Part shown: in pieces, positions 1 through 8,848 of the stretch
Layout: every line of letters starts with the position of its first letter
Numbering within the stretch: position 1 is the stretch's first letter
DNA from: an uncultured Fodinibius sp.
Lineage (GTDB): Bacteria; Bacteroidota; Rhodothermia; Balneolales; Balneolaceae
Assembly (NCBI GenBank): GCA_913057775.1
Contig: CAJXOG010000003.1
Coordinates: forward strand, 248,001 to 312,000
Direction of reading: 5' to 3'
Length of the DNA stretch: 64,000 nt
Notes under the pieces: generated by a model
The model's database searches: none
What the model saw: the letters and a program-made list of their open reading frames with translations, nothing else
Told to the model about the DNA's origin: nothing
Translations under genes and position numbers: made by a program

Positions 1-1945
1 CGCCGCTCTTTTTGTAGGCTTCCACATCTTTTTTCGGATATCCGGCAAGCACTAAAATCGGTGGATTTTCAAGATTCGAAACAGCGTCAGCAATAGTTGG
101 GACAAGTTCTTTGTATTCCTCATCCGAGCTGCAAATCACAGCAATGTCGGGTTGTTGTTCTTTAATTGTATGAATAGCTTCGTCCGCATCCCCAAAACCA
201 ATGGGATCTTCGATGTGATAGCCGGCACAACCGAAGAGGTTGGCTGAAAAGGTTGCCCGCCCTTTGCGCCATTTCTTGTTGCCCAACGGCAGATTTAAAA
301 CCGTGGGTGTCGAATGGTGCCTTTCGGTAGCCAGACGCAATTCCTCAAATAACTGTGGGCCTCGATAAGGAGCTACAGTTCGGTATTTCTGTCTTCCAAA
401 ATCAAAGAGCCTATCGATCACATCAGCAATATTAGCATCCTGAGAAAAGGCCTCAGAAAGATATGATATAAGATTTTCGGCCTCACTTTCAATGTTACTA
501 TCTTCCGATCCTCGTAGGGCCATTGTTTGTTCAGTTTTTCCAATATCGTCGCTCATGTTTTCATCAGCGTTGGTATACTGGTTTGTACCTACAAATGTTC
601 GCCCTCTTTTGGCGATGGCCTGATTGCGCTGTTTTTGTGATTTTTGTATAGCTGATTGGACAGTACCATTTTCAATAGCTTTGAACAGGCCGCCTTCTGT
701 TTCAACGTCTTGAAAAATATTCCAGGCCTTTTCAGCAATTTTTTCAGTCAGCTTATCGATGTAGTAGGATCCCGCGGCCGGATCTTCAACTTTATTTAAA
801 TAAGCTTCCTCACTCAGAATTAGCTGTTGGTTACGGGCAATGCGTTCTGAAAACTCATTGGGCTGACGGAAATGTTCGTCAAAAGGTAATACTGTCAGGG
901 AATCACATCCCGCAATAGCACCGGCCATACTTTCGGTGGATGTACGCAGCATATTAGTATATGGATCATAGAGTGTTTTATTCCACCGGGAGGTTTCTCC
1001 ATGTAAATAGGCGGCGTTCGCTTCTGGATCTGCACCATATGCTTCAATCAGATTTTTCCAAAGCAGTCGGGCAGCACGGTATTTGGCAATTTCCAGAAAG
1101 TAGTTTGATCCTATTGAAAAGTTAAAAGATAATGACTGCACGGCATCCTCAATAGAAAGATCATTATCGGTTAATATTGCCAAATACTCTGAAGCCGCAG
1201 CCATGGCATATCCTAATTCCTGTGTGATGGTGGCACCGCTGTTGTGATAAAATCGTGCATCGACACCCAGCGGTCGAACGGTTGGCAGATTCTTAGCAAA
1301 AAATTGTGTGATATGATAGATATCACGCTCAATATCTTTTTTGTCTCTTGAGTAGTGTCCGTGCTGAAGCAGGTAGACAAAGGGATCATAGCTAAAGGTT
1401 GCCTGTACCTTTTGGGGATCAAGGTTTTGGGTTTGTATATCATTCCAAAGCATAGCCAGCAGCGCAGGAGAAGCCAAGCCTGTATCAAAATGGAGGGGAA
1501 TATTCTCCAGGGGAATTTCATTCAAAAGTGCTGCAAGATCGGACTGGCTTTGAATTGGCAATCCCTGAATATCACCATCGAGCATTCCTTCTGTACGGCG
1601 AAGGGTCATTTGAAATTGTAAGGCATCGGCCCCGCGATCGAGCGCATTACGGGCTGCTTTATTCGCTTCGGAAATATCATTCTCGAAAATGGGTTCCCGT
1701 ATTTCCCAACTGTTGGCTTCGGTGTTGGTATATGCTTTTGGGATGGGAGTGGGACGGTGAATATCGTCCATATCATCATTCCTGTAAAAGGGAAGCGGTT
1801 CAATGCCTTCGCCAGTTTTCCAGCGGAGCTTTTCTTTATAGTCGGCTCCCTTTAAATCTTTCTCAATGACTTCTTCCCATTCCTCAGTTGAAACGGGAGG
1901 AAATTCTTCGAAAAGCGATTGATTGGTAGAATCAGAGTTGCTCAT
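1..1945 (-). CDS. mutA: Methylmalonyl-CoA mutase small subunit (3' end cut by window)
   Basis: Reading the minus strand from the ATG at 1945 (protein begins MSNSDSTNQSLFEEFPPVS) gives one uninterrupted frame of 648 codons that runs off the left edge. The N-terminal part matches the TIM-barrel of the mutase family (EKDLKGADYKEKLRWKTGEG, then a stretch with TSRWNKTLYDPYTNMLRTS), and the distal part is a cobalamin-binding-like domain (VLAGYPEKDVEAYKK). In two-subunit mutases the small chain lacks the cobalamin histidine and pairs with MutB to convert methylmalonyl-CoA to succinyl-CoA in propionate and branched-chain catabolism. The large subunit should lie beyond the left edge. The start was chosen as the first ATG after the divergent promoter region shared with the acyl-CoA dehydrogenase. 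The small-subunit call is from overall resemblance and is fairly secure. Confidence 0.85.
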   Translation of the reverse strand, partial: MSNSDSTNQSLFEEFPPVSTEEWEEVIEKDLKGADYKEKLRWKTGEGIEPLPFYRNDDMDDIHRPTPIPKAYTNTEANSWEIREPIFENDISEANKAARNALDRGADALQFQMTLRRTEGMLDGDIQGLPIQSQSDLAALLNEIPLENIPLHFDTGLASPALLAMLWNDIQTQNLDPQKVQATFSYDPFVYLLQHGHYSRDKKDIERDIYHITQFFAKNLPTVRPLGVDARFYHNSGATITQELGYAMAAASEYLAILTDNDLSIEDAVQSLSFNFSIGSNYFLEIAKYRAARLLWKNLIEAYGADPEANAAYLHGETSRWNKTLYDPYTNMLRTSTESMAGAIAGCDSLTVLPFDEHFRQPNEFSERIARNQQLILSEEAYLNKVEDPAAGSYYIDKLTEKIAEKAWNIFQDVETEGGLFKAIENGTVQSAIQKSQKQRNQAIAKRGRTFVGTNQYTNADENMSDDIGKTEQTMALRGSEDSNIESEAENLISYLSEAFSQDANIADVIDRLFDFGRQKYRTVAPYRGPQLFEELRLATERHHSTPTVLNLPLGNKKWRKGRATFSANLFGCAGYHIEDPIGFGDADEAIHTIKEQQPDIAVICSSDEEYKELVPTIADAVSNLENPPILVLAGYPKKDVEAYKKSG

Positions 1946-2117
1946 AGTATGAATTTCGTCTTAGTTATAGCTCTTGAAAATAAAGAGCTTGCCGTTACTT
2001 TACTAACATTGTATTAAAGCATAAAATTGAGGATTACTTTTAGGCCGATATTTTGATTCTGAATCGCTATATTAAGAGCAAAATTTAGAATCCAACTGAA
2101 TATTAAGAGGCTATTCC

Positions 2118-3281
2118 ATGGAAAATGTAGACCAACAAATGCCCGCATTGACAACACTAACTGAAGATGAAAAAATGTTGCAGGAGGCGGCGCGAGATTT
2201 TGCAGAAAGCGTAATAAAGCCCAAAGTGCATGAGATGGATGAAAAGGCCAAGCTTGATCCCGACCTGATACAGGAGTTTTTTGATATGGGATTGATGGGA
2301 ATCGAAATCCCTGAAAGTTACAGCGGGGGCGGTGGGTCGTTTTTTATGTCGATTGTAGCGATTGAGCAAATTTCTCGCGTGGATGCTTCGGCGGGTGTAT
2401 TTATGGATGTGCAGAATACGCTGGTAAACAATGCCTTTCTGAATTTTGGAAGCGATGATATAAAGGAGCGTTATTTGCCGCAGTTGGCAACTGAAAAAGT
2501 GGGCGCTTACTGTCTGTCGGAAGCTGGTTCGGGCAGTGATGCTTTTGCACTTAAGGCATCGGCCAAAGAGGAAGGGGATCATTATGTGTTAAATGGGTCT
2601 AAGATGTGGATTACCAATGCTAATGAGGCGGATATCTTTTTGGTGTTTGCCACGGTAGATCCCGGTGAGGGATATAAGGGTATTACGGCATTTATTGTTG
2701 AGCGAGATTTTGAAGGCTTTTCGGTATCCAAAAAAGAAAATAAGTTAGGAATTCGAGCGAGCTCTACCTGTGAAATCTTGCTGGAAGACTGTAAGGTCCC
2801 CAAAGAAAATGTATTAGGTGAAGTTGGAAAAGGATACAAGGTTGCAATGGAAACGCTGAACGAGGGACGGATTGGCATTGGAGCGCAGATGATTGGTATT
2901 GCTCAAGGGGCACTGGATGCTACATTGGAGTATACCCAAGAGCGCGAACAGTTTGGCAAGGCAATTTCAGATTTCCAAGGCGTGCAGTTTCAGCTTGCAA
3001 AGATGGCAACGGATATTGAAACAGCGCGCTTGTTGGTTTATAATGCTGCACGAATGAAAGAGAATGGCGACAAGTTTCTGAAAGAGGCGGCCATGGCAAA
3101 GTACCATGCTTCCGAAGTTGCAGAAAATGTAACCTCTCAAGCAGTTGATCTGTTTGGTGGATATGGATATGTAAAAGAATATCCTGTTGAAAAATATTAC
3201 CGTGATGCGAAGATCGGAAAGATTTATGAGGGAACGTCCAATATGCAGCTCAATACTATTGCCAAACTTTTGCTGAAGTAA
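2118..3281 (+). CDS. Acyl-CoA dehydrogenase
   Basis: A 387-residue FAD-dependent acyl-CoA dehydrogenase of normal family length. It oxidises acyl-CoA to trans-2-enoyl-CoA and passes electrons to ETF. Both family signatures are visible: YCLSEAGSGSDAF in the middle of the protein and DLFGGYGYVKEYPVEKYYRD near the C terminus. The catalytic base is Glu371 in IYEGTSNMQLN, placed as in short-chain and branched-chain enzymes. The gene is divergent from mutA, so both may serve branched-chain amino acid or short-chain acid breakdown; substrate specificity cannot be read from the sequence. It is monocistronic, with a terminator just downstream. Confidence 0.93.
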   Translation: MENVDQQMPALTTLTEDEKMLQEAARDFAESVIKPKVHEMDEKAKLDPDLIQEFFDMGLMGIEIPESYSGGGGSFFMSIVAIEQISRVDASAGVFMDVQNTLVNNAFLNFGSDDIKERYLPQLATEKVGAYCLSEAGSGSDAFALKASAKEEGDHYVLNGSKMWITNANEADIFLVFATVDPGEGYKGITAFIVERDFEGFSVSKKENKLGIRASSTCEILLEDCKVPKENVLGEVGKGYKVAMETLNEGRIGIGAQMIGIAQGALDATLEYTQEREQFGKAISDFQGVQFQLAKMATDIETARLLVYNAARMKENGDKFLKEAAMAKYHASEVAENVTSQAVDLFGGYGYVKEYPVEKYYRDAKIGKIYEGTSNMQLNTIAKLLLK

Positions 3282-3309
3282 CAATGTGATATCCGAAAAT
3301 CAGATTAGA

Positions 3310-3343
3310 CCTTGGGAAGCTAACGGCTTCCTAAGGTTTTTTT
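3310..3343 (+). terminator. Rho-independent terminator after acyl-CoA dehydrogenase
   Basis: An 11-bp stem (CCTTGGGAAGC paired with GCTTCCTAAGG, one G-T wobble) with a short loop is followed by seven T. It lies 29 bases after the stop codon. Confidence 0.85.
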
Positions 3344-3528
3344 ATGGTAAGACATAAAGGCAATTTATTTTAATGTTAAAGTACTTTTCAGCTAAAATTC
3401 TTTAAGAAAAATGTAATTTGTCGGAATGATAGGGATTTGTATTGTTGTTGATAAGAAGTATTAAGGCAAGGTTGGCATATAAATCGACCATTATCATCTA
3501 TTAAACTAGGGTTAAGCAAATTTTTAAT

Positions 3529-4794
3529 ATGGAGTCACCAGATATTAATGCACTGAAAAAATGGTGCAAAGATGAAGAATCATTTCAAAAGGTTAAATCA
3601 TTTGTAGAAAATATTGTCGATGAGGGCAATGAATTAGAAAAAAGATTGAATCTACTTGAATCGGCAATAAGAAGTGATTACGATTCCATATTGATTACAG
3701 AACTGACCCTCGAAAAGCCGGGACCTAGAATTGTATATGTAAATGATGGCTTTTGCGAGATGACAGGCTATTCTAAGAAGGAGGTTATTGGTAAGACTCC
3801 ACGCATTCTCCAGGGGCCGAAAACCGACAGAGCCGTGTTGGATAAATTGAAGCGCCGATTAAAAGAGGGACGATCCTTTTTTGGTCAGGCTGTTAATTAC
3901 CGTAAAGATGGTTCAGAATTTGTTAACCAGTGGGATATTCATCCGCTGACTGATAAGGAGGGCAATGTAACGCACTGGGTTTCCTATCAGCACGATATAA
4001 CGGAACGCAAGCGTGCCGAGGAGCAACTTGTTGATCAAAAAGTTGAGTTTGACGGATTGCGCGAGGAATCGAAGCGCACAGTTGTTGATGTTGATGTGCA
4101 GGGCAATATCGTGATGGCGAACAAGGCGTTTCGCGAACTTGTTGGCTATGGAAAAGATGAATTAAAACAGATTAAGATTTGGGATCTTTTTCCTGATAAA
4201 TATATGAGCTCAATAAAGGGGCGTTTTGATAAAGAGGATGAGGATGTGTATTTCAACGATGAAGAGTTCAAGGGGATTATTAACCATAAAAATGGATTTC
4301 CTATTCAGGTTAAAGGAATGACATCTATTTTGGATCTTAAAGATCAAAAGCTGATTCGCGCAGAGATTGAAAACATTTCGCTTAAAAAGCGTATTATGGA
4401 CACGCTGAATAAGCGAAATAAGGATTTTGGTCGGGTCGTGCGCAGAGCCTCAGAATTCTCTTATAAAGTTGAGCTTAAAGATGAAAAACCTGTTTTTAAA
4501 ACAGTTTCGGAAGAATTTTCTAAGATAACGGGTCTTTCGGCTGATGCCGTTGTTGGAAAGGCCGATGCTGATAGTTTCATTCACCGGGATGATCTCGATA
4601 AATTTAATGCTCATCTGGAAAAAGTCCTTGAGGGAAAGGATTCTACCTGTGAATATCGCATCAAGAATCATGAGGGAGAATTTGTTGAAGTCTTGGATTA
4701 TGGCAAGCCCGAATGGGATCAGGATAATAAAAATGTGGTAACCGTTTGTTGTGCAGTTTCGGTTGATCCGGCCTACGAGGAGTCAAAAGTATAA
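3529..4794 (+). CDS. PAS-domain protein without visible output domain
   Basis: A 421-residue soluble protein made of PAS repeats. The first PAS (about residues 45-160) is LOV-like: it has the FCEMTGYSKKEVIGKTPRIL region and a C-terminal WVSYQHDITERKRAE cap. The photoactive cysteine of true LOV domains (usual NCRFLQ) is replaced by proline in GKTPRILQG, so flavin photochemistry is unlikely. A second PAS (about 175-285) and a third (about 300-415) follow. No kinase, cyclase, EAL/GGDEF or helix-turn-helix domain follows, so it may pass a signal by binding a partner. The hybrid kinase two genes downstream has no PAS of its own and is a candidate partner by proximity only. The ATG at 3529 gives a complete first PAS. 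Confidence 0.85.
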   Translation: MESPDINALKKWCKDEESFQKVKSFVENIVDEGNELEKRLNLLESAIRSDYDSILITELTLEKPGPRIVYVNDGFCEMTGYSKKEVIGKTPRILQGPKTDRAVLDKLKRRLKEGRSFFGQAVNYRKDGSEFVNQWDIHPLTDKEGNVTHWVSYQHDITERKRAEEQLVDQKVEFDGLREESKRTVVDVDVQGNIVMANKAFRELVGYGKDELKQIKIWDLFPDKYMSSIKGRFDKEDEDVYFNDEEFKGIINHKNGFPIQVKGMTSILDLKDQKLIRAEIENISLKKRIMDTLNKRNKDFGRVVRRASEFSYKVELKDEKPVFKTVSEEFSKITGLSADAVVGKADADSFIHRDDLDKFNAHLEKVLEGKDSTCEYRIKNHEGEFVEVLDYGKPEWDQDNKNVVTVCCAVSVDPAYEESKV

Positions 4795-4857
4795 CCTTAT
4801 ATTCTCTATAGTTATTCGTATTTTGGTAGTGTTGCAGATAACTATAAATATGGAATA

Positions 4858-5301
4858 ATGGCTGATATTCACGAAATACAACGGCAAATTATTAACGAGT
4901 TTAAAGCATTAAGCGATTGGACCGAACGTTATAAGCACATTATAAAACAGGGCCAAAATTTAGAACCGTTGGATGAGGACCACAAGATTGAAGAAAATTT
5001 AGTGCGCGGATGTCAATCCCAGGTGTGGCTGAACACACGTCTTGAGGACGGAAAAGTTATTTTTGAGGCTGACAGTGATGCCGCCATTACGAAAGGCCTT
5101 GTTGCATTGATGGTTCGCTTTTATTCCGGTGAGACGCCAGAAACCATCATAAATACCGATCCCACCTTTGTTAAAAAGATTGGTATGGAACAGCATTTAT
5201 CGCCGACCCGCTCAAATGGTTTGGCCTCAATGGTTAAGCAGATGAAAATTTATGCCATGGCTTACAAAACCAAAATGCAAAAAGAGCAGGCTAAGGCTTA
5301 A
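4858..5301 (+). CDS. sufE: SufE family sulfur acceptor protein
   Basis: A 147-residue SufE protein, the usual length. SufE takes persulfide sulfur from the cysteine desulfurase SufS and hands it to the SufBCD Fe-S scaffold in the cytoplasm. The active cysteine is Cys52 in the conserved RGCQSQVWL motif, and the C-terminal half has the family helices (LSPTRSNGLASMVKQMK). No other suf gene lies nearby, so it is an isolated member lying between two signalling genes. The start at 4858 leaves the usual N-terminal helix; no strong ribosome-binding site is visible. Confidence 0.93.
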   Translation: MADIHEIQRQIINEFKALSDWTERYKHIIKQGQNLEPLDEDHKIEENLVRGCQSQVWLNTRLEDGKVIFEADSDAAITKGLVALMVRFYSGETPETIINTDPTFVKKIGMEQHLSPTRSNGLASMVKQMKIYAMAYKTKMQKEQAKA

Positions 5302-5407
5302 GTCCCACCTTTTATTAGTTTCTTTTAATATCATTCGATAGCTATTTTCGTTTTATTATTCTTTAGTATTAGTTTTTTAGGAATAATATAAATAGCTGTT
5401 ATACCGA

Positions 5408-7246
5408 ATGTATTCATTATCGAGTATCAAAAAATTTGCCTTTGCCAAAGATCTGGTTCAAGACAAGATTGAACAGATTAATAGAACCGGCATTGTTGTA
5501 ATGCATCATGTGTCGTTTTCGCTGGCGGCAGTAGCTCTTTTATTTTTAATTGCCTTTCGTCTGAACGATTCCATTTCGATGTCGTGGTTTTTCATGAGCA
5601 TTAGTGTAGCTTTTGTGCTCATTCCTGTTTTGGCCCGCAAAGGATTTGAGAATACGGCAAAGTTTCTTCTATTAGCTTATATAAATATCTGTATTCTTAT
5701 TCTGAGTTCAGTTTTTGGCAAAGATATGCTAATACAGGCTTTTTACCTTCCTGCCTGTGGTTTAGCTATTTTGTTATTCGATAAAGATCACCAGCAATTG
5801 CGCAACATTGGGATTAGCATGGCAGTAGTGTGCTATATCGTGCTCGATTATGTGATTTTTGATCGTATCTACCTTACCGCTGATGAAGGAGTGATTGTAA
5901 AGTGGAGTATTCTGGGAGCGGCATTTATAACTACTTGGCTTACATTTAACAAGTTTTCGGAATCAAAAGAATTAGCTGAGGAGGAAACACAAAAACTGCT
6001 TAAAAAAACACAATCCCTTAATAAAGAATTGTTAGAAAAGAAGCAGCAGTTGGAAAAAAATGTAGAACAGCTTGAAAAGGCTAAGCAAAAAGCTGAGGAG
6101 GGATCAAAGGCAAAGTCTGAGTTTCTATCTACGATGAGTCACGAAATTCGCACTCCCATGAATGCGATTATTGGGATGACCAATTTGTTAGCAAAAGACA
6201 ATCCACGGGAAGATCAGGTTGAGCAGCTTGAGATCCTGGACTTTTCGTCTAAAACCTTGCTTTCACTTATTAATGATGTGCTTGATTTTTCAAAAATCGA
6301 GTCAGGAAAAATTGAGTTTGAAAACGTTGCATTTAATTTAGAAGATTTGTTAAATGGAGTATTAGAGAGTTTCCGATTTACCGCCGAAAAGAAAGATGTA
6401 CCTCTGTATCTCGATTTTGATGAAGACTTGCCCGAAACCATTGCTGGAGACCCAAATAGGCTAACACAGATTTTAAATAATCTTGTCAGCAATGCGGTTA
6501 AATTTACCGAAGAAGGAAGCGTTGGTATCATCGTAGAACTAAAAGAGCGTAATGATGACCAACTAAAAATTCTGTTTACGATCACTGACACCGGAATTGG
6601 AATTTCGGAAGATAAACAGGAAGAGATTTTTAAAAGTTTTACTCAAGAACAAAGTGATACCTCTCGTGTATTTGGCGGTACAGGTTTGGGGCTTACCATA
6701 AGCAAAAAATTGATTGATCTGCAAGATGGTACCATTGATTTGGAAAGTGAAAAAGGGAAGGGCAGTACGTTTTATGTAGAACTCCCCTTTAAAACAGAGG
6801 AACATGCAGATGAACAGCGATCCACCTTACGCCAGAATGAAGAAGAAATGCCGGAGTCTCTGCGTGGAACAAAAGTTATGCTGGTTGAAGATAATGCCAT
6901 CAACCAAAAGGTAATGATTCGATTCTTGGAAAAGTGGGAAATCGAGGTTGTAGTTGCTGAAGATGGAAAACAAGCAGTTGAAAAAATGAAAGAGCTTTCG
7001 TCTGTCAATTTAGTATTGATGGATCTCCAGATGCCAGAAATGGATGGCTATGAGGCAACGCGGAAAATTCGAGAGTTGGAAAATAAATATAAATCCAATG
7101 TCCCAATTATTGCTCTTACGGCAGCAGCGCTTAAAGAGGTTAAGGAAAAAGTATTTGCGTCAGGGATGAATGATTATTTAACAAAACCTTTTAATCCTCC
7201 GGAACTTCAAAAAAAGCTGGAGTTCTATATTTTAGACAAAGCGTAA
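5408..7246 (+). CDS. Membrane-bound hybrid histidine kinase
   Basis: A 612-residue sensor kinase. Residues about 35-185 form around six hydrophobic segments and are probably the sensor. Residues 190-240 are a charged coiled coil ([20 protein letters not shown]). The HisKA box [16 protein letters not shown] carries the phospho-acceptor His245. An ATPase domain follows with N box [14 protein letters not shown]1 ITDTGIGIS and G2 [11 protein letters not shown]. The C-terminal receiver domain (about 485-610) has Asp539 in [15 protein letters not shown] and a KPF motif near the end. No separate output regulator is adjacent, so phosphate may pass to an unlinked phosphotransfer protein. The signal sensed is unknown. 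Confidence 0.93.
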   Translation: MYSLSSIKKFAFAKDLVQDKIEQINRTGIVVMHHVSFSLAAVALLFLIAFRLNDSISMSWFFMSISVAFVLIPVLARKGFENTAKFLLLAYINICILILSSVFGKDMLIQAFYLPACGLAILLFDKDHQQLRNIGISMAVVCYIVLDYVIFDRIYLTADEGVIVKWSILGAAFITTWLTFNKFSESKELAEEETQKLLKKTQSLNKELLEKKQQLEKNVEQLEKAKQKAEEGSKAKSEFLSTMSHEIRTPMNAIIGMTNLLAKDNPREDQVEQLEILDFSSKTLLSLINDVLDFSKIESGKIEFENVAFNLEDLLNGVLESFRFTAEKKDVPLYLDFDEDLPETIAGDPNRLTQILNNLVSNAVKFTEEGSVGIIVELKERNDDQLKILFTITDTGIGISEDKQEEIFKSFTQEQSDTSRVFGGTGLGLTISKKLIDLQDGTIDLESEKGKGSTFYVELPFKTEEHADEQRSTLRQNEEEMPESLRGTKVMLVEDNAINQKVMIRFLEKWEIEVVVAEDGKQAVEKMKELSSVNLVLMDLQMPEMDGYEATRKIRELENKYKSNVPIIALTAAALKEVKEKVFASGMNDYLTKPFNPPELQKKLEFYILDKA

Positions 7247-7250
7247 ATAA

Positions 7251-7457
7251 TTACTTTAGCGTAAAGCCAACCTTTATAACAACCTGCCACTGCGCAACGG
7301 TGCCATCTTCAATAGAACCACGTGTTTCAATAACTTCAAACCAGCCCATATCATCTACTGTTTTTGAAGCTTTCTCTATGGCATTTTCAACAGCATCTTC
7401 CAGCGATTTATTAGAGGTGCCTGTTAACTCAATCTTTTTATAGGTATGATTTTCCAT
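7251..7457 (-). CDS. Dodecin family flavin-binding protein
   Basis: A 68-residue dodecin. The family forms hollow dodecamers that bind flavins (or CoA) and protect the cell from free flavin. Visible family features are KKIELTGTSNKSLEDAVENAI, the strand with Trp39 in MGWFEVIETRGSI that stacks on flavin, and the ending QVVIKVGFTLK. It is convergent with the hybrid kinase, with only four bases between the two stop codons. Confidence 0.93.
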   Translation of the reverse strand: MENHTYKKIELTGTSNKSLEDAVENAIEKASKTVDDMGWFEVIETRGSIEDGTVAQWQVVIKVGFTLK

Positions 7458-7514
7458 TGGTCTATAATTTTATATCGGTTGATTAATTATAATATAATGG
7501 TAACTCCCTGTAAT

Positions 7515-7549
7515 AAAAAAGCGCTACCGGAAAGGCAGCGCTTTTAAAA
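7515..7549 (-). terminator. Terminator of the cold-shock gene
   Basis: A perfect 9-bp stem (AAAAGCGCT with AGCGCTTTT) lies between the cold-shock stop and the dodecin start. A-rich and T-rich flanks let it work in either direction; on the minus strand it ends the cold-shock transcript. Confidence 0.8.
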
Positions 7550-7572
7550 ATAATGATATCTGAAAGATAATC

Positions 7573-7782
7573 TTATATAGGAATCACCTCTTGTGCTTGT
7601 AGTCCTTTTTCTCCTTCCGCTACAGTGAATTCCACTTCTTGGCCTTCTTCTAATTTTTTATAGCCTTCCATTTCAATTTCACTGAAATGAACGAAAATAT
7701 CTTCGCCTTCTTCTCTGGTTATGAATCCATATCCTTTGCCATTATGGAACCATTTAACAGTTCCGACTTCACGTTCTGCCAT
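7573..7782 (-). CDS. Cold-shock domain protein
   Basis: A 69-residue single cold-shock domain with RNP1 (KGYGFITRE) and RNP2 (DIFVHFSEI) motifs, preceded by GTVKWFHNGKG. Such proteins bind single-stranded RNA and melt secondary structure. It is acidic, with a Glu-rich C-terminal half (YKKLEEGQEVEFTVAEGEKG). The region upstream to about 7870 could hold a long 5' leader as in other csp genes, but no defined structure was recognised. Whether it responds to cold cannot be told. Confidence 0.95.
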   Translation of the reverse strand: MAEREVGTVKWFHNGKGYGFITREEGEDIFVHFSEIEMEGYKKLEEGQEVEFTVAEGEKGLQAQEVIPI

Positions 7783-7973
7783 GATAAATCTCCGAAATTT
7801 TTTACTTCTTGTGCTACTTAAATGTTTAATAACGCCTTGCTAACGCATTAAATGGCGCTTAAGAGCCTAAGTATAGTATATTTTTTGGGGATTACCTACT
7901 ATATGTAAAATTTAGCATCTGATTTTTTTGATATTTTTACAAATCACTTTTTAAGGTCGGAATTCATTTAAAT

Positions 7974-8570
7974 ATGAAAAGACAACAACGTTTATTTGAG
8001 CACTATAATCCCATAGAAAATAGGCTGGGAAAATCTTTTTTTGAGGAGCTTCCAAGAAAGCCGGGCGTGTATAAAATGTATAGCGGATCAGGGGGTTTGC
8101 TATATGTAGGAAAGGCAAAAGATCTCAGGAATCGATTGTTAACTTACCGTCGCGCAAAGATGGGTACAACCTCACGAAAAAAGATTCGATTGATACGGAT
8201 GACGCACAATATTAATATCCAGATTTGTGAGTCAGAAAGAGAAGCACTACTGCTGGAAAACGAACTTATCCGTAAACATCAGCCTGAATTTAATCATGCC
8301 AAAAAGAGACCGGAAACGTATTATTTTATTGGGCTAAATAGAGAAGAAAAAAGTCTTCGGTTCAGTCTCAAGATGTATCAGCCCAAAATGAATTATGTTT
8401 ATGGGGCTTTCAAGGGACATCGGCTGGTACGTAAATCGATGGGTGGCATTATTCGAATGCTCTATATTTTAGAACATGATGTTGCTTCCGCTTTTGATTT
8501 ACCCAGCATATTGACCCAGAAATTAACGCCCATGCAGTACGATTTGCCGATTGATCAAAAAGAGAAATAA
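7974..8570 (+). CDS. GIY-YIG nuclease, stand-alone UvrC-type N-terminal domain
   Basis: A 198-residue protein whose N-terminal part is a GIY-YIG endonuclease domain: RKPGVYKMYSGSGGLLYVGKAKDLRNRLLTY supplies the GVY and YVG halves and the catalytic Arg, and a Glu lies in ALLLENELIRKHQPEFN. It is closest in form to the incision half of UvrC or the stand-alone Cho protein, without UvrC's UVR and RNase H-like domains. The C-terminal 80 residues are unassigned. It overlaps the next gene by its stop codon (TAATG), which suggests translational coupling. A DNA repair role is likely by family and not shown. Confidence 0.85.
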   Translation: MKRQQRLFEHYNPIENRLGKSFFEELPRKPGVYKMYSGSGGLLYVGKAKDLRNRLLTYRRAKMGTTSRKKIRLIRMTHNINIQICESEREALLLENELIRKHQPEFNHAKKRPETYYFIGLNREEKSLRFSLKMYQPKMNYVYGAFKGHRLVRKSMGGIIRMLYILEHDVASAFDLPSILTQKLTPMQYDLPIDQKEK

Positions 8571-8848
8571 TGAATAGTTTATGGAAAAATCTATTGGAGT
8601 TATTAAGAGGGCAAAGCACACTTTTTATGGATCAGGTTATAGAATTATGCAAAGATCGTGAATTATTGCAATCATTTTCGGGATCTATGATTTTGGATGA
8701 TCTGGATTCGCTGAAGTGGTCTTACAAACGGTGTTCATCCAGAAATTTTCAAATTAGTCAACAACTGGAATTGGATTCTCCCTTGATACCGCAAGAAAAG
8801 CTGGATGATTATCTTATTGAGGGGGTTTTTGAAAGGGACAATGATTAA
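8570..8848 (+). CDS. Small hypothetical protein coupled to the GIY-YIG nuclease
   Basis: A 92-residue unrecognised protein that is Leu-rich and acidic at the C terminus (DDYLIEGVFERDND). Its ATG overlaps the stop of the nuclease gene, so the two are probably made together. The last four bases overlap the convergent M20 peptidase gene. No signal peptide, membrane segment or known motif is visible. Confidence 0.65.
   Translation: MNSLWKNLLELLRGQSTLFMDQVIELCKDRELLQSFSGSMILDDLDSLKWSYKRCSSRNFQISQQLELDSPLIPQEKLDDYLIEGVFERDND

Noticed and set aside
1213-1869. Several small frames on both strands
   Set aside because: They overlap the continuous mutA reading frame on the minus strand that runs off the left edge.
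3640-4010. Blue-light LOV photoreceptor
   Set aside because: The flavin-binding cysteine is missing (GKTPRILQG), so the domain is listed only as PAS.
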